From: Phycicoccus jejuensis | GTDB taxonomy: Bacteria > Actinomycetota > Actinomycetes > Actinomycetales > Dermatophilaceae | Direction of reading: 5' to 3' | DNA length: 64,000 bases | Assembly (NCBI RefSeq): GCF_000720925.1 | Contig: NZ_JOEE01000011.1 | Span: forward strand, 30,874-94,873 | Shown here: positions 25,328 through 35,322 of the stretch, one piece after another | Layout of the letters: every line of letters starts with the position of its first letter | Numbering within the stretch: the stretch's first letter is position 1 | Made by a program: the position numbers and the translations under genes | The notes under the pieces: model-generated | What the model was told of the DNA's origin: nothing | The model's input: the letters and a program-made list of their open reading frames with translations, nothing else | Databases searched by the model: none

Positions 25328-26023
25328 TCAGGTGAGCTGGGCGAGGAAGCGGCCGGTGAGCGGCTGCCACGCCGTGCGCAGCGCCTCGCGGGCGGCGGTG
25401 ACGTCGGCGAGGGCCACGGCCCCGGAGGCGGAGTCGGGCTCGGCGCGCACCCAGTCCGCGAAGACCTCCGGGGAGGTCTCGGGGTGGAACTGCACCGACC
25501 ACGCCCGCAGCCCGAGCCGCAGCGCCTGCGGCCGACCGTCCGGCATCGTGGCGAGGAGCGTGGCGCCCGGCGGCAGGTCGAGCACGACGTCGTCGTTGTA
25601 GTGCACCGCCGGCGCCCCTGCCGACCCCCCGAGCAGGGGGTCGGCCGCGCCCTCGCGGGTCAGCGCGACCGGTGCGACCCCGATGGTCCGCCCGGACGGG
25701 TTTGGCCCCGCGCGGCCGCCGAGCGCCACGGCGGCGAGCTGGTGGCCGAGGCACACGCCGAGCACCGGCTCGCCGGCCCGGGCGGTGTCGCGCAGCAGGG
25801 CCTTGGTCGGGGTGAGCCACGGGTGCTCGGCGTCGTCGTTCGCGCCCATCGCCCCGCCGAGGACGACGAGCCCGTCGTGGCCTCCGTCGGCGAGGCGCGC
25901 GGGCACCGGCTCCCCGAGGTCCCCGCGGACGACGTCGAGCCCGACGCCGAGCGCGGCCCACCACTCGCCGAGCCACGCCGGAGGGGCGTCCGGCTCGTGC
26001 TGGACGACGAGGAGCCGCGGCAC
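25328..26023 (-). CDS. Class I glutamine amidotransferase-like protein
   Basis: 231 residues. The GATase triad is complete: nucleophile Cys in GVCLGHQLAAVALGG (about residue 94) and His-x-Glu in WSVQFHPETSPEVF (about 185-187). The sequence MPRLLVVQHEPDAPPAWLGE and LVVLGGAMGANDDAEHPWL fit the stand-alone GuaA-like branch (YLR126C/GMP-synthase-type amidotransferases), whose members hydrolyse gamma-glutamyl amides, for example in gamma-glutamylpolyamine turnover. There is no synthetase domain. It begins 3 nt after the VIT-family gene and is probably cotranscribed with it and the PCD gene. Confidence 0.85.
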   Translation of the reverse strand: MPRLLVVQHEPDAPPAWLGEWWAALGVGLDVVRGDLGEPVPARLADGGHDGLVVLGGAMGANDDAEHPWLTPTKALLRDTARAGEPVLGVCLGHQLAAVALGGRAGPNPSGRTIGVAPVALTREGAADPLLGGSAGAPAVHYNDDVVLDLPPGATLLATMPDGRPQALRLGLRAWSVQFHPETSPEVFADWVRAEPDSASGAVALADVTAAREALRTAWQPLTGRFLAQLT

Positions 26024-26026
26024 GGC

Positions 26027-26785
26027 CTAGCCGACCTGGGTGCCGACGAGCGAGCCGATCGCGTAGGTCAGGGCCATCGCGAGCAGGCCGCCGACGACGA
26101 CGCGGACGGTCGCCCGCTGCGCGTCGGCGTCCCCGAGGCGGGCGCTGACCAGGCCCGTCCCGGCGAGCGCGAGGACGACGGCGAGCACCGTCACCGGCAC
26201 GCGCCACTCCGTCGGCGGCAGGAGGATGGCGATCAGCGGCAGCAGCGCCCCCACGGTGAAGGCGATCATCGACGCCCACGCGGCGTGCCACGGGTTGGTG
26301 AGGTCCTCGGGGTCGATGCCGAGCTCGGCCTCGGCGTGCGCGCCGAGGGCGTCGTGGGCGGTGAGCTCGACGGCGACCTGCTCGGCGAGCGCGGGGGAGA
26401 GGCCCTTGCCCTCGTAGATCGCCGCGAGCTCGGCGAGCTCGGCCTCCGGCTCCTCGCGCAGCTCGCGGATCTCCTTGGCGATGAGGGCCTTCTCGCTGTC
26501 GCGCTGGGTGCTCACCGAGACGTACTCGCCGACCGCCATGCTCATCGCGCCGGCCGCGAGCCCGGCGAGGCCCGCTGTCAGCACCGGCCCGCGCTCGGCC
26601 GTCGCGGCGGCCACGCCGATGACGAGGCCGGCGGTCGAGACGATGCCGTCGTTCGCGCCGAGCACCCCGGCGCGCAGCCAGTTGAGCCGGCTCGAGAACG
26701 AGCGGTCGTGGGCCTCGTCGTGGCCCTCGAGCGCGGCGGCGTCGACGCGGTCCGGCGCCTGGTGGTCGGGGGTCACGTCAGTCAC
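26027..26785 (-). CDS. VIT1/CCC1-family Fe/Mn transporter
   Basis: 252 residues, five membrane helices. The N-terminal signature WLRAGVLGANDGIVSTAGLV, then GVAAA, matches VIT/CCC1 proteins; the second helix AAGAMSMAVGEYVSVSTQRD carries the conserved Met and Glu of the metal path. The cytoplasmic, Glu-rich metal-binding domain (EIRELREEPEAELAELAAIY, EQVAVELTAHDALGAHAEAE) is followed by three further helices. The family exports or sequesters Fe2+/Mn2+. It overlaps the PCD gene by 8 bp on the upstream side. Confidence 0.88.
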   Translation of the reverse strand: MTDVTPDHQAPDRVDAAALEGHDEAHDRSFSSRLNWLRAGVLGANDGIVSTAGLVIGVAAATAERGPVLTAGLAGLAAGAMSMAVGEYVSVSTQRDSEKALIAKEIRELREEPEAELAELAAIYEGKGLSPALAEQVAVELTAHDALGAHAEAELGIDPEDLTNPWHAAWASMIAFTVGALLPLIAILLPPTEWRVPVTVLAVVLALAGTGLVSARLGDADAQRATVRVVVGGLLAMALTYAIGSLVGTQVG

Positions 26786-27086
26786 GGAAGATCGCCCCCT
26801 CGGCGCGCGCAGCGGTGGAGATGCGGTGGGCCAGCTCGATGTCGAGCTGGGTGAGCCCGCCGGCGTCGTGGGTCGTCAGCAGCCACCGGGTCGTGCGCCA
26901 GCGGATGTCGATGTCGGGGTGGTGGTTCATCTGCTCGGCCTCGTCGGCCGCGGCGGCCACCAGCCGGATCGCGGCCAGGAAGTCGGGCGCTTCGATCGAG
27001 GCCACGAGGGCGTCGCCCTCGCGCGCCCAGCCGGGCAGGTCCGCGAGCTGGCGGGTGACCTCGTCGTCGGTGAGGAGTCGGCTCAT
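26778..27086 (-). CDS. Pterin-4a-carbinolamine dehydratase
   Basis: 102 residues from the ATG at 27086. The family core is intact: NHHPDIDIRWRTTRWLLTTH and GGLTQLDIELAHRI, with the adjacent His pair and the later His expected at the active site. It dehydrates 4a-hydroxytetrahydrobiopterin to quinonoid dihydropterin. No aromatic amino acid hydroxylase is in the window, so its pterin partner is unknown. It is first in a three-gene leftward operon with VIT and the amidotransferase. Confidence 0.9.
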   Translation of the reverse strand: MSRLLTDDEVTRQLADLPGWAREGDALVASIEAPDFLAAIRLVAAAADEAEQMNHHPDIDIRWRTTRWLLTTHDAGGLTQLDIELAHRISTAARAEGAIFRD

Positions 27087-27151
27087 CCCGCCATCATCGG
27101 CCACCCGGGGCGCCGACGGCACCTCAGGTGAGCCTCACCGTGCCCGGCGTC

Positions 27152-28362
<1,211 letters not shown>

Positions 28363-28366
<4 letters not shown>

Positions 28367-29379
28367 CGGGGTCCTCCGACGGGGTTGAAGCAGCGCAGCG
28401 CGCGGCTGCCGGACTCCTCGAGCTGCGGCGTCCGCTGGGTGCAGACGTCGACCGGCTGCGAGCAGCGGGGGGCGAAGGCGCAGGCGCTCGTCCACGGCAG
28501 GTTGTCCGACACCGAGCCGGGGATGGGCGTCAGCGGGGCGCGCTCGGCGTCGAGCCGGGGGATCGACGCGAGCAGGCCGTTCGTGTAGGGGTGGCGCGGC
28601 TGCCCGAAGAGCTCGTGCCGGCCGCCGCGCTCGACGATCCGGCCGCCGTAGAGGACGTTGACCTCGTCGCAGAGCCCCGCGACGACCCCGAGGTCGTGCG
28701 TGATCATGACCAGGGCCGTCCCGGTCTCCTGGACCAGCTCCTTGAGCAGGCTGAGGATCTGCGCCTGGATCGTCACGTCGAGCGCGGTCGTCGGCTCGTC
28801 GGCGATGAGCAGCCGCGGCGCGCAGGCCAGGGCCATCGCGATGAGCGCGCGCTGGCGCATCCCGCCCGACATCTGGTGCGGGTAGTCCTTGAGCCGGCGG
28901 TCGGGGTCGGGGATGCCGACGCGCTTGAGGAGGTCGCGGGCCAGGGGCGTCGCCGCCTTGCGCGACATCTTGCGGTGGCGCTCGAGGACCTCGGTGACCT
29001 GCAGGCCCACGGGCACCACCGGGTTCAGCGACGAGAGCGGGTCCTGGAAGATCATCGCGATGTCGCGACCGCGCCGGTCACGCATCTCGGAGGAGCCGAG
29101 GCGCAGCAGGTCGGTGCCGTCGAAGGTCGCGGTGCCCTCGACCCGGTTGCCGCGCCGGGGGAGCAGCCCCATGATCGCGAGCGAGGTGACGGACTTGCCG
29201 CAGCCGGACTCGCCGACGAGGCCGACGGTCTGGCCGGGCCGGACGTCGAACGAGACTCCGTCGACGGCGGTGAAGGGCTCCTCGCCCTGCCGCGTGAACG
29301 TGACCCTCAGGTCGCGGACGGACAGCAGCGGCTCGTCGCCGTGACGGTTCGTGGACGGGGTGGTCGCCGTGGCGGTCAT
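28363..29379 (-). CDS. Oligopeptide/dipeptide ABC transporter ATPase (OppD/DppD type)
   Basis: 338 residues. Walker [22 protein letters not shown]-loop [16 protein letters not shown], signature [16 protein letters not shown], Walker [17 protein letters not shown] and H-loop [12 protein letters not shown] are all present. The Opp-type C-terminal domain has [16 protein letters not shown] and a fourth Cys in [11 protein letters not shown]. It forms a heterodimer with the downstream ATPase. The start is 7 nt after the permease stop; the stop overlaps the next start. Confidence 0.93.
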
Positions 29380-29386
29380 CGGCGGG

Positions 29387-30370
29387 TCACCTCCTGCTCT
29401 TGGGGTCGAGGGCCTCGCGCAGCGACTCGCCCATGAGGGTGAAGCCGAGGGCGACGACGATGATGCACAGCGCCGGGTACACGGCGAGGTGCGGGTAGTC
29501 GTAGATGTAGGTCTGGGCCTTGCCGAGCATCTGGCCCCACTCGGGCTGGCGGTCGTTGGGGTTGCCGAGCCCGAGGAAGCTCAGGGCGGCGGCGTCGATG
29601 ATCGACGTCGCGAGCACGAGCGTCGACTGGACGATGACCGGGCCGAGCGCGTTGGGCAGCATGTGCCGGAAGACGACGGCCCGCTCGGTGACACCGAGGG
29701 CACGGGCGGCGAGCACGTGGTCGCTGTGCCGCTGGGCGAGCATCGACCCGCGCAGCAGGCGCGCGAAGATCGGCACCTGGACGGCCGCCACGGCGATGAT
29801 GACGGTCAGCTGGCTCGGGCGAGCGGCCAGCGCGGCGATGGAGAAGGCGAGCAGCAGCGAGGGGATCGAGAGCAGGACGTCGACGATGCGCATGACGAGC
29901 GCGTCGACCCACCCGCCGAACGCGCCGGCGAGGATGCCGAGGACCATCCCGCCGGCGAGTCCGAACAGCGTCGCGAAGACCCCGACGATGAGCGTCTGCT
30001 GGCTGCCGACGATGAGGCGGGAGAGCAGGTCGCGGCCGGCGTCGTCGGCGCCGAGCGGGAACCCGGGCTGGGGGCCCGGCACGGGGTTGGACTGCGGGCG
30101 CACCTGGTCGATGAGGTAGCCGACCGCGGGGTCGTGCGGGGCGATGACGCGCGACACGAGGGCGAGAACGACGAAGAGGAGCGTGATGCCCGCGCCGATG
30201 AGGAAGACCGGGTTGCGGCGCAGGCGCTTCCACGCGCTGGCGATGAGCGAGACGCCGGGCTTCTCGTCGACCGTCCCGGCCTCGCGGACGAGGGTGGCCG
30301 TGCCGCCCGAGGTCGCGGCGAGGTCGTCGATGCGGTCCTTGCGGCGGTTCATGGGGTTGGTGGGGCTCAT
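29387..30370 (-). CDS. Peptide ABC transporter permease (OppC/DppC type)
   Basis: 327 residues. The protein has a long cytoplasmic N-terminus (about 50 residues), a first helix NPVFLIGAGITLLFVVLALV, the OppC N-terminal domain with HPLGADDAGRDLLSR-like text (FPLGADDAGRDLLSRLIVG), and the coupling EAA loop ARALGVTERAVVFRHMLPNA. C-terminal helices include AAALSFLGLGNPNDRQPEWG, characteristic of DppC. It overlaps the OppB-type gene by 4 bp. It pairs with that permease to form the membrane channel. Confidence 0.93.
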   Translation of the reverse strand: MSPTNPMNRRKDRIDDLAATSGGTATLVREAGTVDEKPGVSLIASAWKRLRRNPVFLIGAGITLLFVVLALVSRVIAPHDPAVGYLIDQVRPQSNPVPGPQPGFPLGADDAGRDLLSRLIVGSQQTLIVGVFATLFGLAGGMVLGILAGAFGGWVDALVMRIVDVLLSIPSLLLAFSIAALAARPSQLTVIIAVAAVQVPIFARLLRGSMLAQRHSDHVLAARALGVTERAVVFRHMLPNALGPVIVQSTLVLATSIIDAAALSFLGLGNPNDRQPEWGQMLGKAQTYIYDYPHLAVYPALCIIVVALGFTLMGESLREALDPKSRR

Positions 30371-31374
30371 CGGGTCCTCACCCTCGGGTCGATGACGGCG
30401 TACGCGATGTCGACGAGCAGGTTGATGATGACGTAGATCGCGGCGGCCGCGAGGATGAGGACCTCGAGGACCGGGTAGTCGCGCCGCTGGAAGGCCACCG
30501 CCAGCGCGTTCCCGATGCCGCCGAAGTTGAAGACCTGCTCGGTGAGCACCGCTCCGGCGAGCAGGCCGCCGGTCTGGAGGCCGATCGTCGTGACGACGGG
30601 CAGCAGGGCGTTGCGCAGGACGTGCCGGCCCCGGATGACGCGGGCGTTGAGGCCCTTGGACTCGGCGGTGCGCACGTAGTCCTCACCGAGCACGTCGAGG
30701 ACCGAGGCGCGGGTGATGCGGTAGATGACCGCGAAGGGGATCGTCGCGAGGGCCACCGACGGCAGGACCAGGTGCTTGAGGGCGCTCGCCGAGCAGTCGA
30801 ACTCCCGGGTCAGCAGGCCGTCCAGGACGAAGAAGTTCGTCACGCGGGTGCAGCCGATGTTGTCCTGGCGACCCGAGACCGGGAACCAGTTGTGCTCGAC
30901 CGAGAGCTGGTACTTGAGGAGGAAGGCGAGGAAGAAGACCGGGACGGCGACACCGACGAGCGAGACGACGACCAGCCCGCTGTCGAGCGGCGAGTTGGCG
31001 CGCCGGGCGGAGACGTAGCCGAGCGGGATCGCGAGGACGACGGCGATGAGCAGGGCCAGGAAGCTCAGCTCGATGGTGGCCGGCAGCCGGTCGAGGAAGA
31101 TCGTCATGGCGTCGGTCCCGGGCAGGACGCCGGTCGAGACGCCGAACTCGCCCCGGAGGGCGCGGGTGAGGAACTTCCAGTACTGGACCCAGATCGGCTC
31201 GTCGAGGCCGAGCGCCTTGGTCAGCGCGGCCCGGGTCTCGGGCGTGGCCCGCTCGCCGAGGATCGCGGAGACCGTGCCTCCGGGCAGGGAGCGCAGCCAG
31301 AAGAACAGGAGCAGCGAGAGCACGAAGACCACCCCCACCATCTGGAGGAGTCGTCTGATGATGAAACGCGCCAA
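30367..31374 (-). CDS. Peptide ABC transporter permease (OppB/DppB type)
   Basis: 335 residues. It opens RFIIRRLLQMVGVVFVLSLL, the standard OppB start, followed by FWLRSLPGG. The EAA loop is AESKGLNARVIRGRHVLRNA with LLPVVTTIGLQTGGLLAGAV after it, and the protein ends NLLVDIAYAVIDPRVR. There are about six membrane helices. An insert of about 35 residues (EHNWFPVSGRQDNIGCTRVT...EFDCSASALKH) with two Cys lies in the extracytoplasmic loop ahead of the EAA loop. The gene is separated from the binding-protein gene by a 111-nt gap holding a strong hairpin. Confidence 0.93.
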   Translation of the reverse strand: MARFIIRRLLQMVGVVFVLSLLLFFWLRSLPGGTVSAILGERATPETRAALTKALGLDEPIWVQYWKFLTRALRGEFGVSTGVLPGTDAMTIFLDRLPATIELSFLALLIAVVLAIPLGYVSARRANSPLDSGLVVVSLVGVAVPVFFLAFLLKYQLSVEHNWFPVSGRQDNIGCTRVTNFFVLDGLLTREFDCSASALKHLVLPSVALATIPFAVIYRITRASVLDVLGEDYVRTAESKGLNARVIRGRHVLRNALLPVVTTIGLQTGGLLAGAVLTEQVFNFGGIGNALAVAFQRRDYPVLEVLILAAAAIYVIINLLVDIAYAVIDPRVRTR

Positions 31375-31405
31375 CGTGAGGCTCCTGGTGTTCCCGGTGG
31401 ACGAC

Positions 31406-31443
31406 GGTGGCCGCCCCGAACGGCTGTGTTCGGGGCGGCCACC
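31406..31443 (-). terminator. Intra-operon hairpin after the peptide-binding-protein gene
   Basis: GGTGGCCGCCCCGAAC (31406-31421) and GTTCGGGGCGGCCACC (31428-31443) give a perfect 16-bp stem with a 6-nt loop, 42 nt downstream of the leftward binding-protein stop and 31 nt before the permease start. Such hairpins usually cause partial termination or protect the upstream mRNA end, so the binding protein is made in excess over the membrane subunits. Confidence 0.75.
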
Positions 31444-31485
31444 GACCCTATACGGACGTGCTCGCGGGGTGGGGACCCCGCGCGG

Positions 31486-33162
31486 TCACTTGCCTACGGT
31501 GACGGTGTCGAACGTCTCCGCCGTCAGCGGGCTGGCCACGAGGCCCTGGACCTTGTCGCTCGTGACGAGCGCCGGCGGGGAGTGGCTGACCGGGATGCCC
31601 GGCAGGTACTCCTCGGCGATGCGCTTGTTGATGTCCTGGTAGGCGGCGTCGCGCTCACCCTCGTCGACGATGGCGTCGGCCTTCTTGAGGTCCTCGGAGA
31701 GCGTCTTGCCCCACGGCATCACGCTCGTGTGGAAGTCGTTGCTCTTGAGGTTGCTGAAGAAGGTGCCGAGGAAGTTGTCCGCGGCGTTGTAGTCGCCGGT
31801 CCAGCCGAGCAGCCACATGTCGTACGCGCCGTTGGCCGACACGTCGTCGAGGTAGCCACCGTTCCACGGCTTGCTCACCTGCTCGACCTTGATGCCGACG
31901 GCCTCGAGGTCCTTGGTGAACGCGGCGTGGATCTTCTGGGGGTCCGGCATGTACGGCCGCGAGACCTCGGTCGGGAAGGCGAACTTGAGGGTCAGGCCCT
32001 CGGCGCCGGCCTCGGCGAGGAGCGACTTGGCCTTCTCCGGGTCGTACGCGTACGGCTGGAGCTGGGTGTTGTAGCCGGAGACGGTGTCGGGCATGAACTG
32101 CGAGGCCACCTTGGCGCCCTCGGGCAGCTGGGTCTTGACCATCTGGTCCCGGTTGAGGGCGTAGGCGATGGCCTGGCGCACCTTGAGGTCCTTGAGCTTC
32201 GGGTTCCGCTCCGGGTTCAGGCCCAGGTAGAGGATGTTGAAGGCGGGGCGGACCTCGACCTTGTTGCCGGCGTCCTCCAGACCCTTCCAGTCGACCGGGT
32301 TGGGCAGGTCGTAGCCGTCGATCGAGCCGGCCTGCAGCTCCTGGCGGCGGGTGCTCTCGTCGGGGATGATCTTGAAGACGAGGGTCTTGGTCTTCGGCTG
32401 CTCGCCGTAGTAGTTCTCGTTGGCGACGAGGGTGACGGTCTTGTTCGCCTCGTCGTACTTCGAGAGCTTGTACGGGCCGATGCCGACCGGGGCCTTCGAG
32501 TAGGCGGGGTAGGTGAAGCCCTCGCCCTGCGCCTGGACGTTGTTGGCGTCCCCGTCCTTGAGCGCCTTCGGCGACTGCATCGAGAAGGAGTCGAGCGACA
32601 GGATCGTCGGGAAGCTCGAGGTGGTGCGGGTGACGTCGATGACCGCGGTGTTCTCGTCCGGCGCCTCGCACGACTTGTAGAGCGAGCCCGACGGGTCGTC
32701 GCTGAACGAGCCGAAGAAGTAGCCCCAGTACTCGGCCGCCGTCTGGCCGGCGCCCTTCTGCTCGAACATGCGCTGCATGTTGTCGCAGACCGCCTGGCCG
32801 TTGAACGGCTCGCCGTCGGAGAACTTCACGCCCTGGCGCAGCTTGAAGGTCCAGGACAGGCCGTCCTCGGACGGGGTCCAGCTCTCGGCCAGCTCGGGCT
32901 GGATGTCGGCGGTGCCGGGCTTGATGCCGAGCAGGCCCGAGTGGATCTGGCGGGTGATGCGGAAGGTCTCGCCGTCGGTCGCGTAGAGCGGGTCGAAGAC
33001 GTCGGGGGCCCCCGCCGCGCCGAACGTGAAGGTGTCCTTCACGTTCGTGGCACCGGATGCGCCCGTCCCTCCGTCGGAGTCCCGCTCGGACTGGGCGCAC
33101 GCCGTCATGCTCAGGGCGGCGGCCGTCAGGAGCACGAGGGGCGCCGTGCGCTTGCGTGTCAT
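31486..33162 (-). CDS. Peptide ABC transporter substrate-binding lipoprotein
   Basis: 558 residues, first gene of the operon. A lipoprotein signal is clear: MTRKR, hydrophobic TAPLVLLTAAALS, lipobox MTAC (mature Cys about 22). The SBP_bac_5 domain includes PDVFDPLYATDGETFRITRQ, ELAESWTPSEDGLSWTFKLR and GVKFSDGEPFNG, the family hallmark. Near the end, AYQDINKRIAEEYLPGIPVS is also typical. It captures oligopeptides or dipeptides for the permease and ATPases downstream. GCGAGGT lies a few bases ahead of the start. The divergent gene is typA, with 255 bp between starts. Confidence 0.92.
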   Translation of the reverse strand: MTRKRTAPLVLLTAAALSMTACAQSERDSDGGTGASGATNVKDTFTFGAAGAPDVFDPLYATDGETFRITRQIHSGLLGIKPGTADIQPELAESWTPSEDGLSWTFKLRQGVKFSDGEPFNGQAVCDNMQRMFEQKGAGQTAAEYWGYFFGSFSDDPSGSLYKSCEAPDENTAVIDVTRTTSSFPTILSLDSFSMQSPKALKDGDANNVQAQGEGFTYPAYSKAPVGIGPYKLSKYDEANKTVTLVANENYYGEQPKTKTLVFKIIPDESTRRQELQAGSIDGYDLPNPVDWKGLEDAGNKVEVRPAFNILYLGLNPERNPKLKDLKVRQAIAYALNRDQMVKTQLPEGAKVASQFMPDTVSGYNTQLQPYAYDPEKAKSLLAEAGAEGLTLKFAFPTEVSRPYMPDPQKIHAAFTKDLEAVGIKVEQVSKPWNGGYLDDVSANGAYDMWLLGWTGDYNAADNFLGTFFSNLKSNDFHTSVMPWGKTLSEDLKKADAIVDEGERDAAYQDINKRIAEEYLPGIPVSHSPPALVTSDKVQGLVASPLTAETFDTVTVGK

Positions 33163-33417
33163 CAGTGTGAACCTCGCTTGGGTGTGCGATCGCTCGGACC
33201 GCCCGGGTCGGGCGGACGAGGTCCCGCGCGGGCACCGGTCGCCCGGCCCCTCGCGGTTGCACGGACCCTAGCCAGCAAATTGCGCGGGGGGAACGGCCCG
33301 ACGCGAGTGGTTACCCAAGTGAGACCGAATCCGCGGCGCAGACCTTTCGGCGCGTCTCCGCGGCCGCGCCACTACGCCGATTCGGTCGCTGGCGCAAGAC
33401 CTGAGAGACTGGTGGGC

Positions 33418-35313
33418 ATGTCTGCCTCCCGCCGCGACGACCTCCGTAACGTCGCCATCGTCGCGCACGTCGACCACGGAAAGACCACGCTCGTCGACAA
33501 GATGCTGTGGCAGTCCGGAGCCTTCGGCGAGCACCAGCACGTCGACGAGCGCGCCATGGACAGCGGTGACCTCGAGCGCGAGAAGGGCATCACCATCCTC
33601 GCGAAGAACACCGCCGTCCGGTACGCCGGCCCGGCCGCGGTCGACGCCGGGATCACCGACGGCATGACCATCAACATCATCGACACCCCGGGCCACGCCG
33701 ACTTCGGTGGCGAGGTCGAGCGCGGCCTGTCGATGGTCGACGGCGTCGTCCTGCTCGTCGACGCCTCCGAGGGCCCGCTGCCCCAGACCCGGTTCGTCCT
33801 GCGCAAGGCGCTCGCCGCGCAGATGCCCGTCGTCCTGTGCATCAACAAGGTCGACCGCCCCGACGCCCGCATCGCCGAGGTCGTCGACGAGGTCTACGAG
33901 CTGTTCATGGACCTCCTCGTCGACGCCGAGCACCACCAGGACCAGCTCGACTTCCCGGTCGTCTACGCCTCGGCCAAGGCCGGCCGCGCCTCGCTGACCC
34001 GCCCGGCCGACGGCGGCCTGCCGGAGGACGAGGACCTCGAGGCGCTGTTCCGGACGATCATCGAGACGATCCCTGCGCCCTCCTACGACGACGAGGCCCC
34101 GCTCCAGGCGCACGTCACCAACCTGGACGCGTCCAACTTCCTCGGCCGCCTCGCGCTCCTGCGCGTGCACAACGGCACGATCCGCAAGGGCCAGCAGGTC
34201 GCCTGGTGCCGCCGCGACGGCTCGACCGTCCCGGTGAAGATCACCGAGCTGCTCATGACCGAGGCGCTCGAGCGCCGCTCCGCGGAGTCCGCCGGCCCGG
34301 GCGACATCATCGCCGTCGCCGGCATCCCCGAGATCACCATCGGCGAGACCCTCGCCGACCTCGACGACCCGCGGCCGCTGCCGCTCATCACGGTCGACGA
34401 GCCGGCCATCTCGATGACGATCGGCATCAACACCAGCCCGATGGCCGGCCGCGTCAAGGGCGCCAAGGTCACCGCGCGCCTGGTCAAGGACCGCCTCGAC
34501 CGCGAGCTCATCGGCAACGTCTCGATGCGCGTCCTGCCGACCGAGCGCCCCGACGCCTGGGAGGTCCAGGGCCGTGGTGAGCTCGCCCTGGCCATCCTCG
34601 TCGAGCAGATGCGCCGCGAGGGCTACGAGCTGACCGTCGGCAAGCCGGTCGTCGTCACCCGCGAGGTCGACGGCAAGGTGCAGGAGCCGGTCGAGCGGCT
34701 GACCATCGACACCCCCGAGGAGTACCTCGGCTCCATCACCCAGCTGCTCGCCGCCCGCAAGGGCCGCATGGAGCAGATGACCAACCACGGCACCGGCTGG
34801 GTCCGGATGGAGTACCTCGTCCCCTCGCGCGGCCTCATCGGCTTCCGGACGCAGTTCCTCACCGACACCCGCGGCACCGGCATCGCCAACCACGTCTTCG
34901 AGGGCTACGAGCCCTGGCTCGGCGAGATCACGACCCGCATCAGCGGCTCGCTCGTCTCGGACCGCTCGGGGCCCGCGACCGCCTACGCGATGATGAACCT
35001 CCAGGAGCGCGGGACGCTCTTCATCCCGCCGACCACCGAGGTGTACGAGGGCATGATCGTCGGCGAGAACTCGCGCGCCGACGACATGGACGTCAACATC
35101 ACCAAGGAGAAGAAGCTCACCAACGTGCGCTCCGCCGGTGCCGACGTCCTCGAGCGGCTCGCGCCGCCCCGCGCCCTCTCGCTCGAGCAGTCCCTCGAGT
35201 TCTGCCGCGAGGACGAGTGCGTCGAGGTGACCCCCGAGGCGATCCGCATCCGGAAGGTGGAGCTCGACCAGACTCTGCGCGCCCGCGCCGCGGCCCGCGC
35301 CAGGAGGAGCTGA
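33418..35313 (+). CDS. typA: Ribosome-associated translational GTPase TypA/BipA
   Basis: 631 residues from ATG 33418. GTPase motifs: G1 AHVDHGKTTLVDKML, G2 region REKGITILAKN, G3 DTPGHADFGGEVER, G4 NKVDRPDARI, G5 YASAKAG. EF-G-like domains and the BipA C-terminal domain follow (VPSRGLIGFRTQFLTDTRGT; NSRADDMDVNITKEKKLTNV, a BipA hallmark). It binds ribosomes and helps 50S assembly under cold or stress. No good Shine-Dalgarno is present; GAGACT 7 nt before ATG might be a -10, giving a leaderless mRNA. The next gene follows after 9 nt. Confidence 0.95.
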   Translation: MSASRRDDLRNVAIVAHVDHGKTTLVDKMLWQSGAFGEHQHVDERAMDSGDLEREKGITILAKNTAVRYAGPAAVDAGITDGMTINIIDTPGHADFGGEVERGLSMVDGVVLLVDASEGPLPQTRFVLRKALAAQMPVVLCINKVDRPDARIAEVVDEVYELFMDLLVDAEHHQDQLDFPVVYASAKAGRASLTRPADGGLPEDEDLEALFRTIIETIPAPSYDDEAPLQAHVTNLDASNFLGRLALLRVHNGTIRKGQQVAWCRRDGSTVPVKITELLMTEALERRSAESAGPGDIIAVAGIPEITIGETLADLDDPRPLPLITVDEPAISMTIGINTSPMAGRVKGAKVTARLVKDRLDRELIGNVSMRVLPTERPDAWEVQGRGELALAILVEQMRREGYELTVGKPVVVTREVDGKVQEPVERLTIDTPEEYLGSITQLLAARKGRMEQMTNHGTGWVRMEYLVPSRGLIGFRTQFLTDTRGTGIANHVFEGYEPWLGEITTRISGSLVSDRSGPATAYAMMNLQERGTLFIPPTTEVYEGMIVGENSRADDMDVNITKEKKLTNVRSAGADVLERLAPPRALSLEQSLEFCREDECVEVTPEAIRIRKVELDQTLRARAAARARRS

Positions 35314-35322
35314 CCGCAGGGC

